This document shows, one piece after another, positions 45,375-54,344 of a DNA stretch of 64,000 nucleotides (positions are counted from its first letter, which is position 1; every line of letters starts with the position of its first letter). Source of the DNA: JBALVT01 sp045110675 (GTDB lineage Bacteria; Pseudomonadota; Gammaproteobacteria; Pseudomonadales; Halieaceae); contig JBGCGJ010000017.1 in NCBI GenBank assembly GCA_045110675.1, positions 278,720 to 342,719 on the forward strand, in the 5' to 3' direction. The notes under the pieces are model-generated. The model was not told the origin of the DNA, did not search any database, and saw only the letters and a list, made by a program, of their open reading frames with translations. The translations under genes were made by a program, and so were the position numbers.

Positions 45375-45719
45375 ACTAGTTCTACCCCTCTGATATGTCA
45401 TGTAGGCTTTACACCCAGCACCTGTTGTCGGGAATATTTCCTTTGTATTCAACCGCGTGGCCGATGATCTCCTTCCAATAAAAATGGAACTGTCACCTCA
45501 GAGACTATGCGCCTCTTACCTGATCTCATCCGATGTTCTCTCCATCGCAATTATTTCCTACGCTGAACCGAGATCCACCTTACCAGATCTAAACGGTGCA
45601 CCACGCTACACAAGTTTCTGCCAAGGAAACGTGCCCGCCCTACTCCCGTTTGCAATTGGAGGTGCTGGCTGGGGCACAACAAAATCTTGATGCATGTTCA
45701 CATATATGGTAACTTAAGA
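45375..45719. other. Gene-poor stretch upstream of higB
   Basis: I see no convincing gene here. A 77-residue plus-strand open frame at 45457-45690 has no family likeness and no ribosome-binding site. It should hold the promoters for the divergent membrane-protein operon and the toxin-antitoxin pair; no clear -35/-10 pair was found. Confidence 0.5.
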
Positions 45720-46049
45720 ATGAATTGGAAAATCACTTTCTACAGTGAAAAGGTCAAGCAACAAACCTTAGCTCTACCCAAAGGTATATTGGCAAACTTC
45801 TTACGAATCGCTGAGCTAATAGAAGAGTTTGGCCCAGATGTGGGTCGGCCTCACACGGCTCCTTTGGGGCAAGGCTTGTTCGAAATTCGCGCCAGGGGCA
45901 AAGAAGGTATCTCCAGATCAGTTTTTTGTGCGATTAAGAAGGAGGAGATTGTGATCCTTCTTACTGTTATCAAGAAAGGCAGCACCATACCCAGCAACAA
46001 AATGGATACAGCACGCAAACGTATGAAGGAGATCAGAAATGGCGAGTAA
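45720..46049 (+). CDS. higB: HigB/RelE-type toxin
   Basis: A 109-residue basic protein of the phage-derived Gp49/HigB-like type in the RelE superfamily: LRIAELIEEFGPDVGRPHTA, LGQGLFEIRARGKEGISR and VILLTVIKKGSTIPSNKM are the expected core and C-terminal basic motifs. It would cut mRNA at the ribosome. ATG 45720 is taken since the longer frame adds unrelated residues. It overlaps the antitoxin gene by 11 bases, toxin first, the normal order of higBA. Confidence 0.88.
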   Translation: MNWKITFYSEKVKQQTLALPKGILANFLRIAELIEEFGPDVGRPHTAPLGQGLFEIRARGKEGISRSVFCAIKKEEIVILLTVIKKGSTIPSNKMDTARKRMKEIRNGE

Positions 46050-46338
46050 ACGATCGACATTCGCGCATTTTAAAAAACAAGCGCTGAAAGACGTTGAGGT
46101 GAAAGCAGAATACGATGCTCTCTCCACCACTTATGAAATGAAGCGGCAGATGATAGCCATACGCAAAGAAGCGGGAGTCACCCAGGAACAAATGGCTGAA
46201 AGACTCGGCACCAAGAAAAGCAGTATTTCAAGGCTTGAGAGCCTAAGCGCTCCATCCTCGCCAAGCCTTTCAACTATTGAAGATTATGCCAGAGCGCTCG
46301 GTTACTCAGTTAGAGTAGAGTTTAGACCTGCGGTCTAA
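46039..46338 (+). CDS. higA: HigA-type antitoxin (Xre domain)
   Basis: A 99-residue antitoxin with helix-turn-helix GVTQEQMAERLGTKKSSISR near 53-72. The N-terminal part (KDVEVKAEYDALSTTYEMKRQ) is typical of HigA antitoxins that bind the toxin. It would neutralise HigB and repress the operon. Confidence 0.9.
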   Translation: MASKRSTFAHFKKQALKDVEVKAEYDALSTTYEMKRQMIAIRKEAGVTQEQMAERLGTKKSSISRLESLSAPSSPSLSTIEDYARALGYSVRVEFRPAV

Positions 46339-46379
46339 AATGAATAGACTCAGAGCAATTCGAGTCAATCGTAACTAGA

Positions 46380-46400
46380 TTAAGGGGTCAAAGCCCTTAA
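46380..46400. repeat. REP-like palindrome, copy 2
   Basis: TTAAGGG-gtcaaag-CCCTTAA, the same inverted repeat as at 44631-44651. A decayed half (GAGGGGTCAAAGTG) is at 47374-47387. Copies 1 and 2 bracket the Xre pair and higBA. Confidence 0.75.
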
Positions 46401-46450
46401 ATTCATTTTTCCCCCAGCTTTCATTTGGCTATTGACGAAGACCGGACAGA

Positions 46451-47233
46451 CTAACTAGAGTTTGGCTGTGGCAATGGAGCTCCCGCTACAGCTCGCACGA
46501 CGTAATTACGGCCATAGTACAGACCATCGTGCTGATCTATCAGAGTCTCGCCGCGCTTGCGCATTTGCGCGATGTAAATCCGCATCGCGTCCGCAAGATT
46601 TGAGTCAATGAAGCGATCTACACGGTTCTCACAAATAGCCAGTTGACTCTCGAGAAACTGATGGCGGTATCGAATGCGAAAGTGGATAGCATCCTTCACC
46701 GTAAAACCCGAACGGCGCAGCTGAGCTACCACCCAGGACACCGGGTACTCCCTGTACGGTCGATCCCTCGCTAATAGCATGCACGCATCGCGGAGCCGAC
46801 CCAGATCGCCAACAAACAAGCCAACTTCGTCATCGGCAACAATCGGTACGTAGGGTTCCAGCCCGGTAATGTACAAGGTGGCAAGAGTACGCGACGCCAT
46901 TTGCTGGAGCAGTGATTCCTGGAAGTATGGCGCGAAGGCATCGACGGCGCCAATCGTATAGTCCAAAAGCACCGTATCGAAACATTCGCCCGCTAGAAAC
47001 TGCTCATCAACCCAATTAGCCGTGAGGATACGGTCGCAATCTCTCGGGGGCACGGACAGCGCCTGGCGCGCGCTCTCGGCCATGACCGTTTGGGCGGTAA
47101 CTGCTGTCCAGCTCTTGGTCGGGAGGGCGGCTACCCATGACAATGATTTATCGCCTGTGCCAGCATCAAGAACATCACCCCAGGGATCGCTTCCGTGGAG
47201 TCGTTCAATTTTCTTAAATAGAGCGGAAGTCAT
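46451..47233 (-). CDS. Class I SAM-dependent methyltransferase-like protein
   Basis: 260 residues. The Rossmann motif I is present as DVLDAGTGDKSLSWVA (~17-32), followed by CFDTVLLDYTIGAVDAF (~82-98; motif IV-like). The C-terminal half (FRIRYRHQFLESQLAICENRV) is helical. The substrate is unknown. ATG 47231-47233 (MTSALFKKIERLHG) is used; a TTG 13 codons earlier is possible. It stands alone between the higBA patch and the ABC operon. Confidence 0.72.
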   Translation of the reverse strand: MTSALFKKIERLHGSDPWGDVLDAGTGDKSLSWVAALPTKSWTAVTAQTVMAESARQALSVPPRDCDRILTANWVDEQFLAGECFDTVLLDYTIGAVDAFAPYFQESLLQQMASRTLATLYITGLEPYVPIVADDEVGLFVGDLGRLRDACMLLARDRPYREYPVSWVVAQLRRSGFTVKDAIHFRIRYRHQFLESQLAICENRVDRFIDSNLADAMRIYIAQMRKRGETLIDQHDGLYYGRNYVVRAVAGAPLPQPNSS

Positions 47234-47424
47234 AAGACACTCACTGAATACGTCATGGAAGACTCGCGCCAACGAGCAGGCTAATTCTATCCCCGGGGCC
47301 GAATTCTTGCATCGTACCTATCGCTGGTTCCCAGAAGTTCGAAATGTGGACAAACACTGGCAAAGCCCGGATTGAGGGGTCAAAGTGAACCTCCCCCAGT
47401 AACTTCTCTACTCCGTCGTCCTAT

Positions 47425-48687
47425 TCAATACGCTCCCGAGCTTGTCACTGGTTCGAAAGTTGGAACCGCCTCGTTGGCCCCATCGCGATCATAAGATTCT
47501 AACTTGAAGAGTTTCGGGTAATGCCATGCGCGCAGTTTCTTATGGAAATCTCTGACGCTTTGCTCATAGCCGATAGCAGTGCGCATATCGCTACCTGCCA
47601 AGCGCTCCATTGTCCGCTGCAAAAGTGTAGCAGGTGAAATCAGGCTGAACCATTTGGCAATATCGTCGCGTCGCGCCTGTCCGCTACGGTACGCTTGGCT
47701 GAGCGGCTCCACTGTCTGGTCACCCACTTGATGAAAAGCGTAATACCACTTCCACTCAAACCCGTCCTCGTCATTCCACTCTATGTCATCCGCCCATTCC
47801 GAGTGATGCTCTAGAAACGGCTGGTAGGTTTCTTCCCGAGGCAAATCCCAAGCATCATTAACAGCTTCACGCTGTGTTAGGACGATCTCTCCACCATTGG
47901 GCAAGGGAACGACTTGCTCAATAACTTGAGTAAGCGTCGCGGGAATCACTGCGCAAAGCAGCAACCATATCCCAAGCATTATCGTGAGATTATAAGAGCC
48001 AGTGCGCTCGGCGGGCGTAAGCCAGAGCGTAAGCACCATCCAAAAACCGAGATAGCTACAAACCGCCATAACACACAGAGCAAGAGTCAAACCGGATGAT
48101 CCCGAGATCAGCCCTCCCACCAGCATTGGCACACAAAGCGCAACAGCCAACGACCCGATGCGCAACCCCGCCCGCATCAGCCAGAACTTCTGTGGGCTGT
48201 TTGTACTGGTCTCAATGAGGCGCAGGCGCCCGGCGATTTGTTCGCCAGAACGTAGATCAAACAGCAGTATAACAACGAGAAGCGGAGCAATAAGGCTGGC
48301 GATAAACGCAAAATCAAATCGGCCAATCAGTGCAAAATCCGGATTATTAGCGTCTGTTTCATAAATTTGTCCTTCCAACGCCAACATTCTTATACGATGT
48401 TTCCAGGGGCTCACGTCACGCTGGCCCAAGGCTGCATAAGCGAAATCTGAGGGTGGATCGTAGGTGATATGAAAAGTGTAGTAAGCCGCAGACCCCCAAT
48501 CAGATTGTTCAGCCAAAGTTATCTTTCGCTCAATGCGATCGAGTTGCTTCAGTTCCGCAATCTCGGCACGCTGCTGGCCAACCTCATTGAGACCCAATGT
48601 TATAGCGGCAACAGAGAATACAAATGCTAGTAACAACCAGACCCACACCGCCTTATCGCGGAGCATAAACCTAAACTCTCGCATCAT
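47425..48687 (-). CDS. ABC-2 type permease, DUF3526 family (second permease)
   Basis: 420 residues. An N-terminal helix (VWVWLLLAFVFSVAAITLG) is followed by a large extracytoplasmic loop and five further helices from ~135 on (FAFIASLIAPLLVVILLFDL; IGSLAVALCVPMLVGGLISG; LALCVMAVCSYLGFW). The DUF3526 C-terminal part includes EWKWYYAFHQVGD. It is the third gene of an ATPase-permease-permease operon; its ATG overlaps the previous stop (ATGA) and has GGAGG eight bases upstream. Confidence 0.85.
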   Translation of the reverse strand: MMREFRFMLRDKAVWVWLLLAFVFSVAAITLGLNEVGQQRAEIAELKQLDRIERKITLAEQSDWGSAAYYTFHITYDPPSDFAYAALGQRDVSPWKHRIRMLALEGQIYETDANNPDFALIGRFDFAFIASLIAPLLVVILLFDLRSGEQIAGRLRLIETSTNSPQKFWLMRAGLRIGSLAVALCVPMLVGGLISGSSGLTLALCVMAVCSYLGFWMVLTLWLTPAERTGSYNLTIMLGIWLLLCAVIPATLTQVIEQVVPLPNGGEIVLTQREAVNDAWDLPREETYQPFLEHHSEWADDIEWNDEDGFEWKWYYAFHQVGDQTVEPLSQAYRSGQARRDDIAKWFSLISPATLLQRTMERLAGSDMRTAIGYEQSVRDFHKKLRAWHYPKLFKLESYDRDGANEAVPTFEPVTSSGAY

Positions 48688-50120
48688 GGTGTGAGCCTCC
48701 GTGCTGCGGCGAGACCAAACGCTACCAGGGCGAACAACCAAAATGCCAGCGAGATGAGCTTTGATGCAGCGCGGCCTAGGCGCTCAATCGCAGGGTCAGC
48801 CGTAAACCTGAAATCATTCAGTACCTGCCAGTTACTCGAATCCACGCGCGCACGCTTCCAGCCTTCCTCTCCCTTGTTACGATTCACATCATCGACGTAA
48901 GAAAGTTTTTCAACATGAGCCTTATTCAGATCCTGAACAAATTCATAACGCACACGTTCGGCCTCACGTAGAAAACGGTGATGGGTCTCAAGATCCGTTC
49001 CTGCCAGATTGCGCGACGCGCCGCCAATCGCCAGATAAGGTGACAGCCACCCATAGGCGGAAAGATGTGCCGCTTGCGCACGCTCCCTTTGCATACGCTT
49101 TTCCGCGTATGCGTTCAAAGTCTCGGTCAAGTCCGTTTCGCTTTTCGAAGCGACGACCCCGCGAAAGTTCACAGGCAGTTCTTCAACGCTATCTACGTTA
49201 TATTGCGCCAGCAGATTAGCCCGCAGTTTGGCGAAAGCCGGGTCAGCTGCATTGTGACCGTCACCAAGTTTTCGTAAATCGTCATTCATTCGCATGTCGG
49301 TCAAGATTTTCCCCTCCGTCGGCAGCATCGCGCTGGCGGAAGTCACGCCAATACGAGGGATGACTAGCACTGTTATTACCCACACAGCAGACAAAACGCC
49401 AAGCGCAACTCCGCGCGAACGCGTCGCAACCGACAACAGTAGCGTCAACGCAGCCCAAATACCGAGGTAAAGCAGGTTGCCGGCATAAAGCACCAAACTC
49501 GCGAGCAAGCTCTCGCCCAACAGGCTTGCTGCTATCGAGGAAAACAGAGCAGGCAATGACAACAGCCCAATCAACGCACCCAGAGCAAGAAGTTTGCCGC
49601 GATAAAGCCGTACGCCTGAGACGCCCTGGGACAATAGGGGCCCAAGCGTTCTAGCTTCTCGTTCACGCAAAACCACACCGTGCCCTAGCGCAATAATCAG
49701 CAGCGGGAGAAAAAGGTGGTAAAGCTTCGCCGGGGTCAACGCGCCGAAACCGCCAGTGCGCGCCTCCGCTCGCGCATCGGCAAACATGGCGGAGTTCTGA
49801 CGGTGACCCTCCAAAAAGAGGGATTGCCCTGTAACCGCGTCCACACCTGGATCGAAGACGGCGAGTGGCGGCGGCGTTCGGAAAACATAATGTCCGTAAT
49901 GCACCATTCGATGTGGATGACGATCTGGTTGGTTCAAAAAAACTTCTTCAGCCTGTTCCTGCTGATGCAAGCGTTGATGACGCGCCTCTTGCGCATCCAG
50001 CAGGGTTAACACGGTTGTGAATAGCAGTAAGAGGGTGAAGACAATCAAACTGAGAACAGCGAGGCGAGAGCGCAACCATTGCCGCCACTCCTCTTTAGCT
50101 ATACGGACAGCGCTGCTCAT
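48684..50120 (-). CDS. ABC-2 type permease, DUF3526 family (first permease)
   Basis: 478 residues of the same architecture as its neighbour: one N-terminal helix (LAVLSLIVFTLLLLFTTVLT), a ~100-residue periplasmic loop, a block of helices (~135-290) including LFLPLLIIALGHGVVLRERE, then a long loop and a last helix. The two permeases probably form a heterodimer. It overlaps the ATPase gene by four bases (ATGA). Confidence 0.88.
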   Translation of the reverse strand: MSSAVRIAKEEWRQWLRSRLAVLSLIVFTLLLLFTTVLTLLDAQEARHQRLHQQEQAEEVFLNQPDRHPHRMVHYGHYVFRTPPPLAVFDPGVDAVTGQSLFLEGHRQNSAMFADARAEARTGGFGALTPAKLYHLFLPLLIIALGHGVVLREREARTLGPLLSQGVSGVRLYRGKLLALGALIGLLSLPALFSSIAASLLGESLLASLVLYAGNLLYLGIWAALTLLLSVATRSRGVALGVLSAVWVITVLVIPRIGVTSASAMLPTEGKILTDMRMNDDLRKLGDGHNAADPAFAKLRANLLAQYNVDSVEELPVNFRGVVASKSETDLTETLNAYAEKRMQRERAQAAHLSAYGWLSPYLAIGGASRNLAGTDLETHHRFLREAERVRYEFVQDLNKAHVEKLSYVDDVNRNKGEEGWKRARVDSSNWQVLNDFRFTADPAIERLGRAASKLISLAFWLFALVAFGLAAARRLTP

Positions 50121-50833
50121 GCGCTTGCTCGCTCGGCGAACGCGGCATGCACATGGTCCGTGTCAATCCGCTCACCGTTCTTCGCATCAAATCTGCCAAC
50201 AAGATTCCCGCTCCGCAAGAGCCCAATCCGATCGGCAACCTGACAGGCGCCGTAAACATCATGCGTCACCATCAAGATGGTTTTGCCAAGCTCCGCCAAA
50301 TTACGCACAAGCGCGTTAAATTCGTCAATCGCAATAGGGTCAAGCCCTGAAGTGGGCTCGTCCAGCAAAAGCACGGGGGTCTCGCGCAAAATAGCGAGGG
50401 CAATCGCGACTTTCTGGCGCATGCCTTTGGAGTAACTATCCATGTATCGGGTACGCGACTCAGTTTGAAGTCCGACCTCGTCCAAGGCTTTTTCCAATTC
50501 CGCCTGTGTCGTTTGCTTGCCTGCTAAATCCAAAAAATACGCAAGATTTTCATAGGCATTAAGATGGGGATAAAGCGTAGCCGCCTCGGGCAGATAAGCA
50601 ATCTGCTGACGAAGGCGGCCCACATGTTTTACAACATCGCTATCCAAGACAATTGCAGTGCCGCTGTCTGGTGATAGGAAACCCAGAAGCGTTAATAAAG
50701 TCGTGGACTTTCCAGCACCGTTCCCACCAAGCAACGCATAAATGCTACCCCGCTCGATGGCAAAGGAAATACCTTGCAGGATTTGTGTCCCACTGCGGCT
50801 GACACACAAGTCTTCAACGACGATGGCGGTCAT
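50117..50833 (-). CDS. ABC transporter ATP-binding protein
   Basis: A 238-residue ATPase with Walker A GGNGAGKST (~36-44), Q-loop AYLPEAATLYPHL, signature YSKGMRQKVAIA (~134-145), Walker B LLLDEPTSGLDP (~155-166) and the H-loop MVTHD. The form (CcmA/NosF-like) is that of export-type or assembly ABC systems. It lies downstream of the TonB receptor gene on the same strand, with a hairpin in the 126-base gap. Confidence 0.93.
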   Translation of the reverse strand: MTAIVVEDLCVSRSGTQILQGISFAIERGSIYALLGGNGAGKSTTLLTLLGFLSPDSGTAIVLDSDVVKHVGRLRQQIAYLPEAATLYPHLNAYENLAYFLDLAGKQTTQAELEKALDEVGLQTESRTRYMDSYSKGMRQKVAIALAILRETPVLLLDEPTSGLDPIAIDEFNALVRNLAELGKTILMVTHDVYGACQVADRIGLLRSGNLVGRFDAKNGERIDTDHVHAAFAERASA

Positions 50834-50871
50834 ACTAAACCCCTTGAAAAGTAAAAGTAGAATTCAAATGC

Positions 50872-50899
50872 GCCATGCAGGGGATCACCCATGCATGGC
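50872..50899. other. Strong hairpin in the leader of the ABC operon
   Basis: GCCATGCA (50872-50879) pairs with TGCATGGC (50892-50899), extended inside by GGG/CCC with one mismatch and an ATCA loop. It lies between the TonB receptor and the ATPase gene. No T-run follows on the minus strand, so it is more likely an mRNA processing or stability element than a terminator. Confidence 0.65.
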
Positions 50900-50959
50900 C
50901 ACATACCTGTTGCACATGAATAAAGCACATTCGCCGAATGCGACATCAACATACGACTG

Positions 50960-53152
50960 CTAGAACGAATAGGCTGCTGTGAGCCGCCATCGTCGTGGCG
51001 TTCCTGGGCCAATCCAAACATCAGCAAAAGAGTTGGTGTAGAACTCTTCATCGAAGGCGTTATCGAGATCGAGTCGAAGTGTTACGCGCTCCATTGGTTC
51101 GATTTGGCCGAAGAACCTAGTGAGCGTGTAGTCGGGCAGCGTGAAGTCCGATGTAACAAACCCAGCTCGCTCATCGGTGTATTGCACACCCGCACCTATT
51201 TGTACCGGCATTCCGCCAATCTCTAAACTCTGGCTGACTTGCAGGCTTAGCTGATGCTCCGGTGAATTGATCAACGGGTCACCCTCTTCGATAAACCCAA
51301 ATCCATCCGCATCGGGGTTACTGCTAGTATATTCCGCGTCGGTGTATGCATACGAAAACCAAAAATTGAAGCCGCTTTCGAAGGTCGCGTTCACATCGAG
51401 CTCAAGACCCCGGCTTTGGGCTTCACCCGCGTCAATCGAGAAAAACCCAACCACAACATCTCTGTCATCGTTAACCAGAATGTTGCTTTGTTCTACATCG
51501 AACAGCGCCACATTCACCGAGCCGGTCACTCCATCAGAAAAGTGCGCCAGATCCAGTTTCATTCCTATCTCCCCCGATTCAGTGATATTGGGGTCGAACT
51601 GGTTGCCCTCGAAATCCTGGCCTGTTTGCTGTCGGAAACCCTCACCGTAGGAAGCGTAAAGGCTAATACCCTCGCTCACACGGTAAACCGCGCCGAATTG
51701 GGGTGAGACTCGGTCATCGGAAGAATCGACAGTTGAGGCTGGAGTCTGGAGGAGATTAGTCAGGTCTTGTTCGAAGTCATCCCATCTGAATCCCAGGCGA
51801 ACTTGCAGCCGATCCGTTACCTCGATCTGATCCTGTATATATACCCCTAGCCCACTAAGCTCCTCTTCACGATCCGTATTTGGCCCTGGAACCGGCAGCG
51901 GATACTGGCCATAAACTGGGTTGAACACATCGAGCAACAGATAGGCGGCCGGATCCAGGGTGCTGATATCGGTATCTGCGGGAATGCCTCCCGGACGAAA
52001 ACGCTGAATGAAAAGACTGTTTTCGAAACGATCATAATCGGCACCGATCAACACTCGATGACGCATGGAACCCATGGCAAACTGCCCGGCCAATTCCGCC
52101 CGTGCCGCGAAGTAATCTGATTCAAAGTCGCGGTAGCGGAAAAACCGGGACAGCGTTTGACCGTCTCTAAAGTAGGTCTGACGGCCGCCAAAATTGGGTT
52201 CCGAGGCGTTGCCCTCAAACTCGGTTGTGCGATAACTCAGCCCGGCGAGCAGGCTCCAATTGTCAGAGAGGTTATGTTGCAGCTCAAATTGATGACCCAC
52301 AACTTCAGTATCGATTGGTCCATCACCCGGTTCTCCGGCAAAAGTACTACGTGGCGAAAACCCAAATTCGTCGGAGTATACAACACCTCGATCAAACGGA
52401 ATCTCTTGATCGGTATACTCAAACTCATAAGTGACGGTGGTGGATTCCGAGATGTCCCACGTAATCGATGGGTAAAAACCCATTTTTTGCGTCTCAACGG
52501 TGTCGCGAAAGCTCTCTGCATCCTCATAGAAGCCAACAAGCCGAAGCCCCACCTGGTCGTTTGAGCCAGCGACGGTTTGATAATCACCTTCAAAACGCAC
52601 CTGATCCCATCGACCTATCGTCGCGCGCACATCACCCTCGGTCTCGAATTGCGGACGCTTGGTAACCAGATTAACCGTACCACCCGGCTCACCGCGACCA
52701 AAAAGCGCCGAGCGCGGGCCCTTAAGAATCTCTACCGCTTCAATGCCCACCGCGTCGCGTGGCCCAGCAAACCCTCGCCCAGCATTAAAGCCGTTTACCA
52801 GAAAGCCACTAGGTAAATTGATATCCCCGGAAAACCCTCGAATTGAAAAGCTATTCCAAAGACCGCCGAAATTGTTCTGTCGCGCAACGGCAGCGGAGAG
52901 GTCCAGTGCATCATCCAAATTGATAACACCCGCTTGACGGAGCAATTCCGAGTCTATCGTTTGATCTGCAGTAGGTTTTTCAAGGTCATCGAAATTACCC
53001 TGGTAGGCGCGCCGCTTATCAAATACGAATACTTCTTCAATTGATACCTCATCGGCTCTATTTTGAGTTTGCGCCGCTACAGGCAGCGCACCCGCGACTC
53101 CTAAAGCAGCGCCAAACCCCAGCGCCGCTGGCTTAAATATGCAATTTCTCAT
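50960..53152 (-). CDS. TonB-dependent receptor (siderophore/metallophore type)
   Basis: A 730-residue outer-membrane receptor: signal peptide (ALGFGAALGVAGALPVAA), TonB-box-like DEVSIEEVFVFDK (~34-46), plug domain (~60-165) with SFSIRGFSGDI and ILKGPRSALFGRGEPGG, and a 22-strand barrel ending in the aromatic terminal residue RWRLTAAYSF. The plug motifs are those of siderophore receptors (FhuA/FpvA type). The substrate is not predictable. It lies 88 bases after a small secreted His/Cys protein gene and ahead of an ABC operon on the same strand. Confidence 0.93.
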   Translation of the reverse strand: MRNCIFKPAALGFGAALGVAGALPVAAQTQNRADEVSIEEVFVFDKRRAYQGNFDDLEKPTADQTIDSELLRQAGVINLDDALDLSAAVARQNNFGGLWNSFSIRGFSGDINLPSGFLVNGFNAGRGFAGPRDAVGIEAVEILKGPRSALFGRGEPGGTVNLVTKRPQFETEGDVRATIGRWDQVRFEGDYQTVAGSNDQVGLRLVGFYEDAESFRDTVETQKMGFYPSITWDISESTTVTYEFEYTDQEIPFDRGVVYSDEFGFSPRSTFAGEPGDGPIDTEVVGHQFELQHNLSDNWSLLAGLSYRTTEFEGNASEPNFGGRQTYFRDGQTLSRFFRYRDFESDYFAARAELAGQFAMGSMRHRVLIGADYDRFENSLFIQRFRPGGIPADTDISTLDPAAYLLLDVFNPVYGQYPLPVPGPNTDREEELSGLGVYIQDQIEVTDRLQVRLGFRWDDFEQDLTNLLQTPASTVDSSDDRVSPQFGAVYRVSEGISLYASYGEGFRQQTGQDFEGNQFDPNITESGEIGMKLDLAHFSDGVTGSVNVALFDVEQSNILVNDDRDVVVGFFSIDAGEAQSRGLELDVNATFESGFNFWFSYAYTDAEYTSSNPDADGFGFIEEGDPLINSPEHQLSLQVSQSLEIGGMPVQIGAGVQYTDERAGFVTSDFTLPDYTLTRFFGQIEPMERVTLRLDLDNAFDEEFYTNSFADVWIGPGTPRRWRLTAAYSF

Positions 53153-53240
53153 TATCTCTATCCATCAATTTTATGGGTACAACACACAGCACCGCGAAGC
53201 AGATTCATGCTGGCGCGCCTGGCGGTAAACGAAACGGATA

Positions 53241-53648
53241 TTAGATTAAGGGAGGGCCAGTAGAGGGAGGTTTAGTCGAAGCGTTCTTTGTGGATGGAAC
53301 TTGATCAGGAAGGGACAGAGACACTGATTCGTCTCGGACGAGACTAATAGCCACCAGTGGTCTAGAAGGAAGCAGATCGTCTTGCTCACAATGCAGGACC
53401 GCCAAACAAACAACGCCGTTATGTTCGTGTGGCTCAGTGCCATATTCAATGGCATGCGCAGGAAAAACCCATTGCGCCATAACGAGCGTGACAAGCGCAA
53501 GTAAGCTTCTTGGATCGTAGATCTTTAGTATAGAGGCCAAATCAAAACAGTTTAATTGGTTACTAGCGCGCCAGTGCAGGTTATGACGCAACAGCCGGAA
53601 CAAGTCTATTCTTCCACTAGTGCTAAAGGGATGCAAGAAAGTCCTCAT
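53241..53648 (-). CDS. Small secreted His/Cys protein beside TonB receptor (DUF2946-like)
   Basis: Up to 135 residues. A signal-peptide-like segment (SLLALVTLVMAQWVFPAHA) ends near residue 67. The mature part has HEHNGVVCLAVLHCEQDD and ends in STGPPLI, resembling the small protein upstream of the second receptor (ending in SRGPPLT). The ATG at 53646-53648 overlaps the stop of a 33-codon frame upstream (ATGA), but leaves ~45 residues before the hydrophobic core, so a later start is also possible. Probably a periplasmic or membrane-attached metal-binding accessory. Confidence 0.55.
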   Translation of the reverse strand: MRTFLHPFSTSGRIDLFRLLRHNLHWRASNQLNCFDLASILKIYDPRSLLALVTLVMAQWVFPAHAIEYGTEPHEHNGVVCLAVLHCEQDDLLPSRPLVAISLVRDESVSLSLPDQVPSTKNASTKPPSTGPPLI

Positions 53649-53746
53649 CGCTGGGTCACGTTTTGCATGGAATCTCTTTCCAGAACATACCCTCTCACAA
53701 ACTCATCCACCTCGGCGAGCAAATTTTTCGGCGCATTCGCTTGCAT
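53645..53746 (-). CDS. Possible 33-residue small protein
   Basis: The frame starts MQANAPKNLLAEVDEFVRGY and runs to a TGA that overlaps the next ATG by four bases. AGGAG lies nine bases before its ATG, a better site than those of several neighbours. No similarity is recognised. It could be a real small protein or a leader driving translation of the following gene. Confidence 0.4.
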   Translation of the reverse strand: MQANAPKNLLAEVDEFVRGYVLERDSMQNVTQR

Positions 53747-53831
53747 AAAACATCACTCCTGCTCAAACGTTAAATGGAATTGGGTACATGTTGCTTGATG
53801 GTCTTGCTGACTTTGAAATGCTTGAAGATGC

Positions 53832-54275
53832 CTACTGTGTTTGTTCTTCCGTCAGTTCAAATATGTCAGCAAAGCTGAGCTCCAGAGCCAAGGCAACCAT
53901 GTTGAAGTACCGAACTTCCGAAGCTGCGACGCGGCCATCGGCCTTCAGCACATCAACCAGCGAAATCAGAATATTTCGGCGGTCGGATTTAGGCAGTCGC
54001 GGTCCCAGGCGGGCAATATACTTCTCCAATGGTGCGGTCTCATAAAGCTTGGAGCGTGCAGCGATACGTATGTCGCTAGCGTCAATTGGCTGCTGCAGAC
54101 GCTCTTCCAGCACTCTTTGCACTACTTCAACTTCCGCCGGATGCGTGTAGGAATCGGCATCGGTCGCTCGGGCAAGTACCATAAGAAGTAGTTCCCGGTA
54201 CACCTCCGTCTCGAGTTGAGCATCTGCCTTGCTTTTAAAAAGATTTTTGACGTGAATCAGATCGACAAGCGCCAC
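53832..54275 (-). CDS. TerB-like protein
   Basis: A 147-residue all-helical protein of the TerB/DjlA-N type: ELLLMVLARATDADSYTHPAE near 28-48 (acidic metal-binding-like loop) and ISLVDVLKADGRVAASEVRYF near 104-124, the second EF-hand-like helix pair. TerB folds bind divalent metals; the exact role is unknown. Start is GTG at 54273-54275, with GAGG eight bases upstream. It lies 69 bases downstream of the DUF1826 gene, same strand. Confidence 0.8.
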   Translation of the reverse strand: MALVDLIHVKNLFKSKADAQLETEVYRELLLMVLARATDADSYTHPAEVEVVQRVLEERLQQPIDASDIRIAARSKLYETAPLEKYIARLGPRLPKSDRRNILISLVDVLKADGRVAASEVRYFNMVALALELSFADIFELTEEQTQ

Positions 54276-54344
54276 AGGTTATACCTCGCTAAGTAACTAC
54301 CACTGGAAAACACACCGTCACTGCAAATAACTGCAATCGTCGAC

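Noticed and set aside
45457..45690. A 77-codon plus-strand frame before higB
   Set aside because: No ribosome-binding site, no similarity, and low coding character.
40920..47400. CRISPR array or integron attC sites in the accessory patch
   Set aside because: No regularly spaced repeats and no attC-type core sites; the only repeats are the REP-like palindromes and one duplication.
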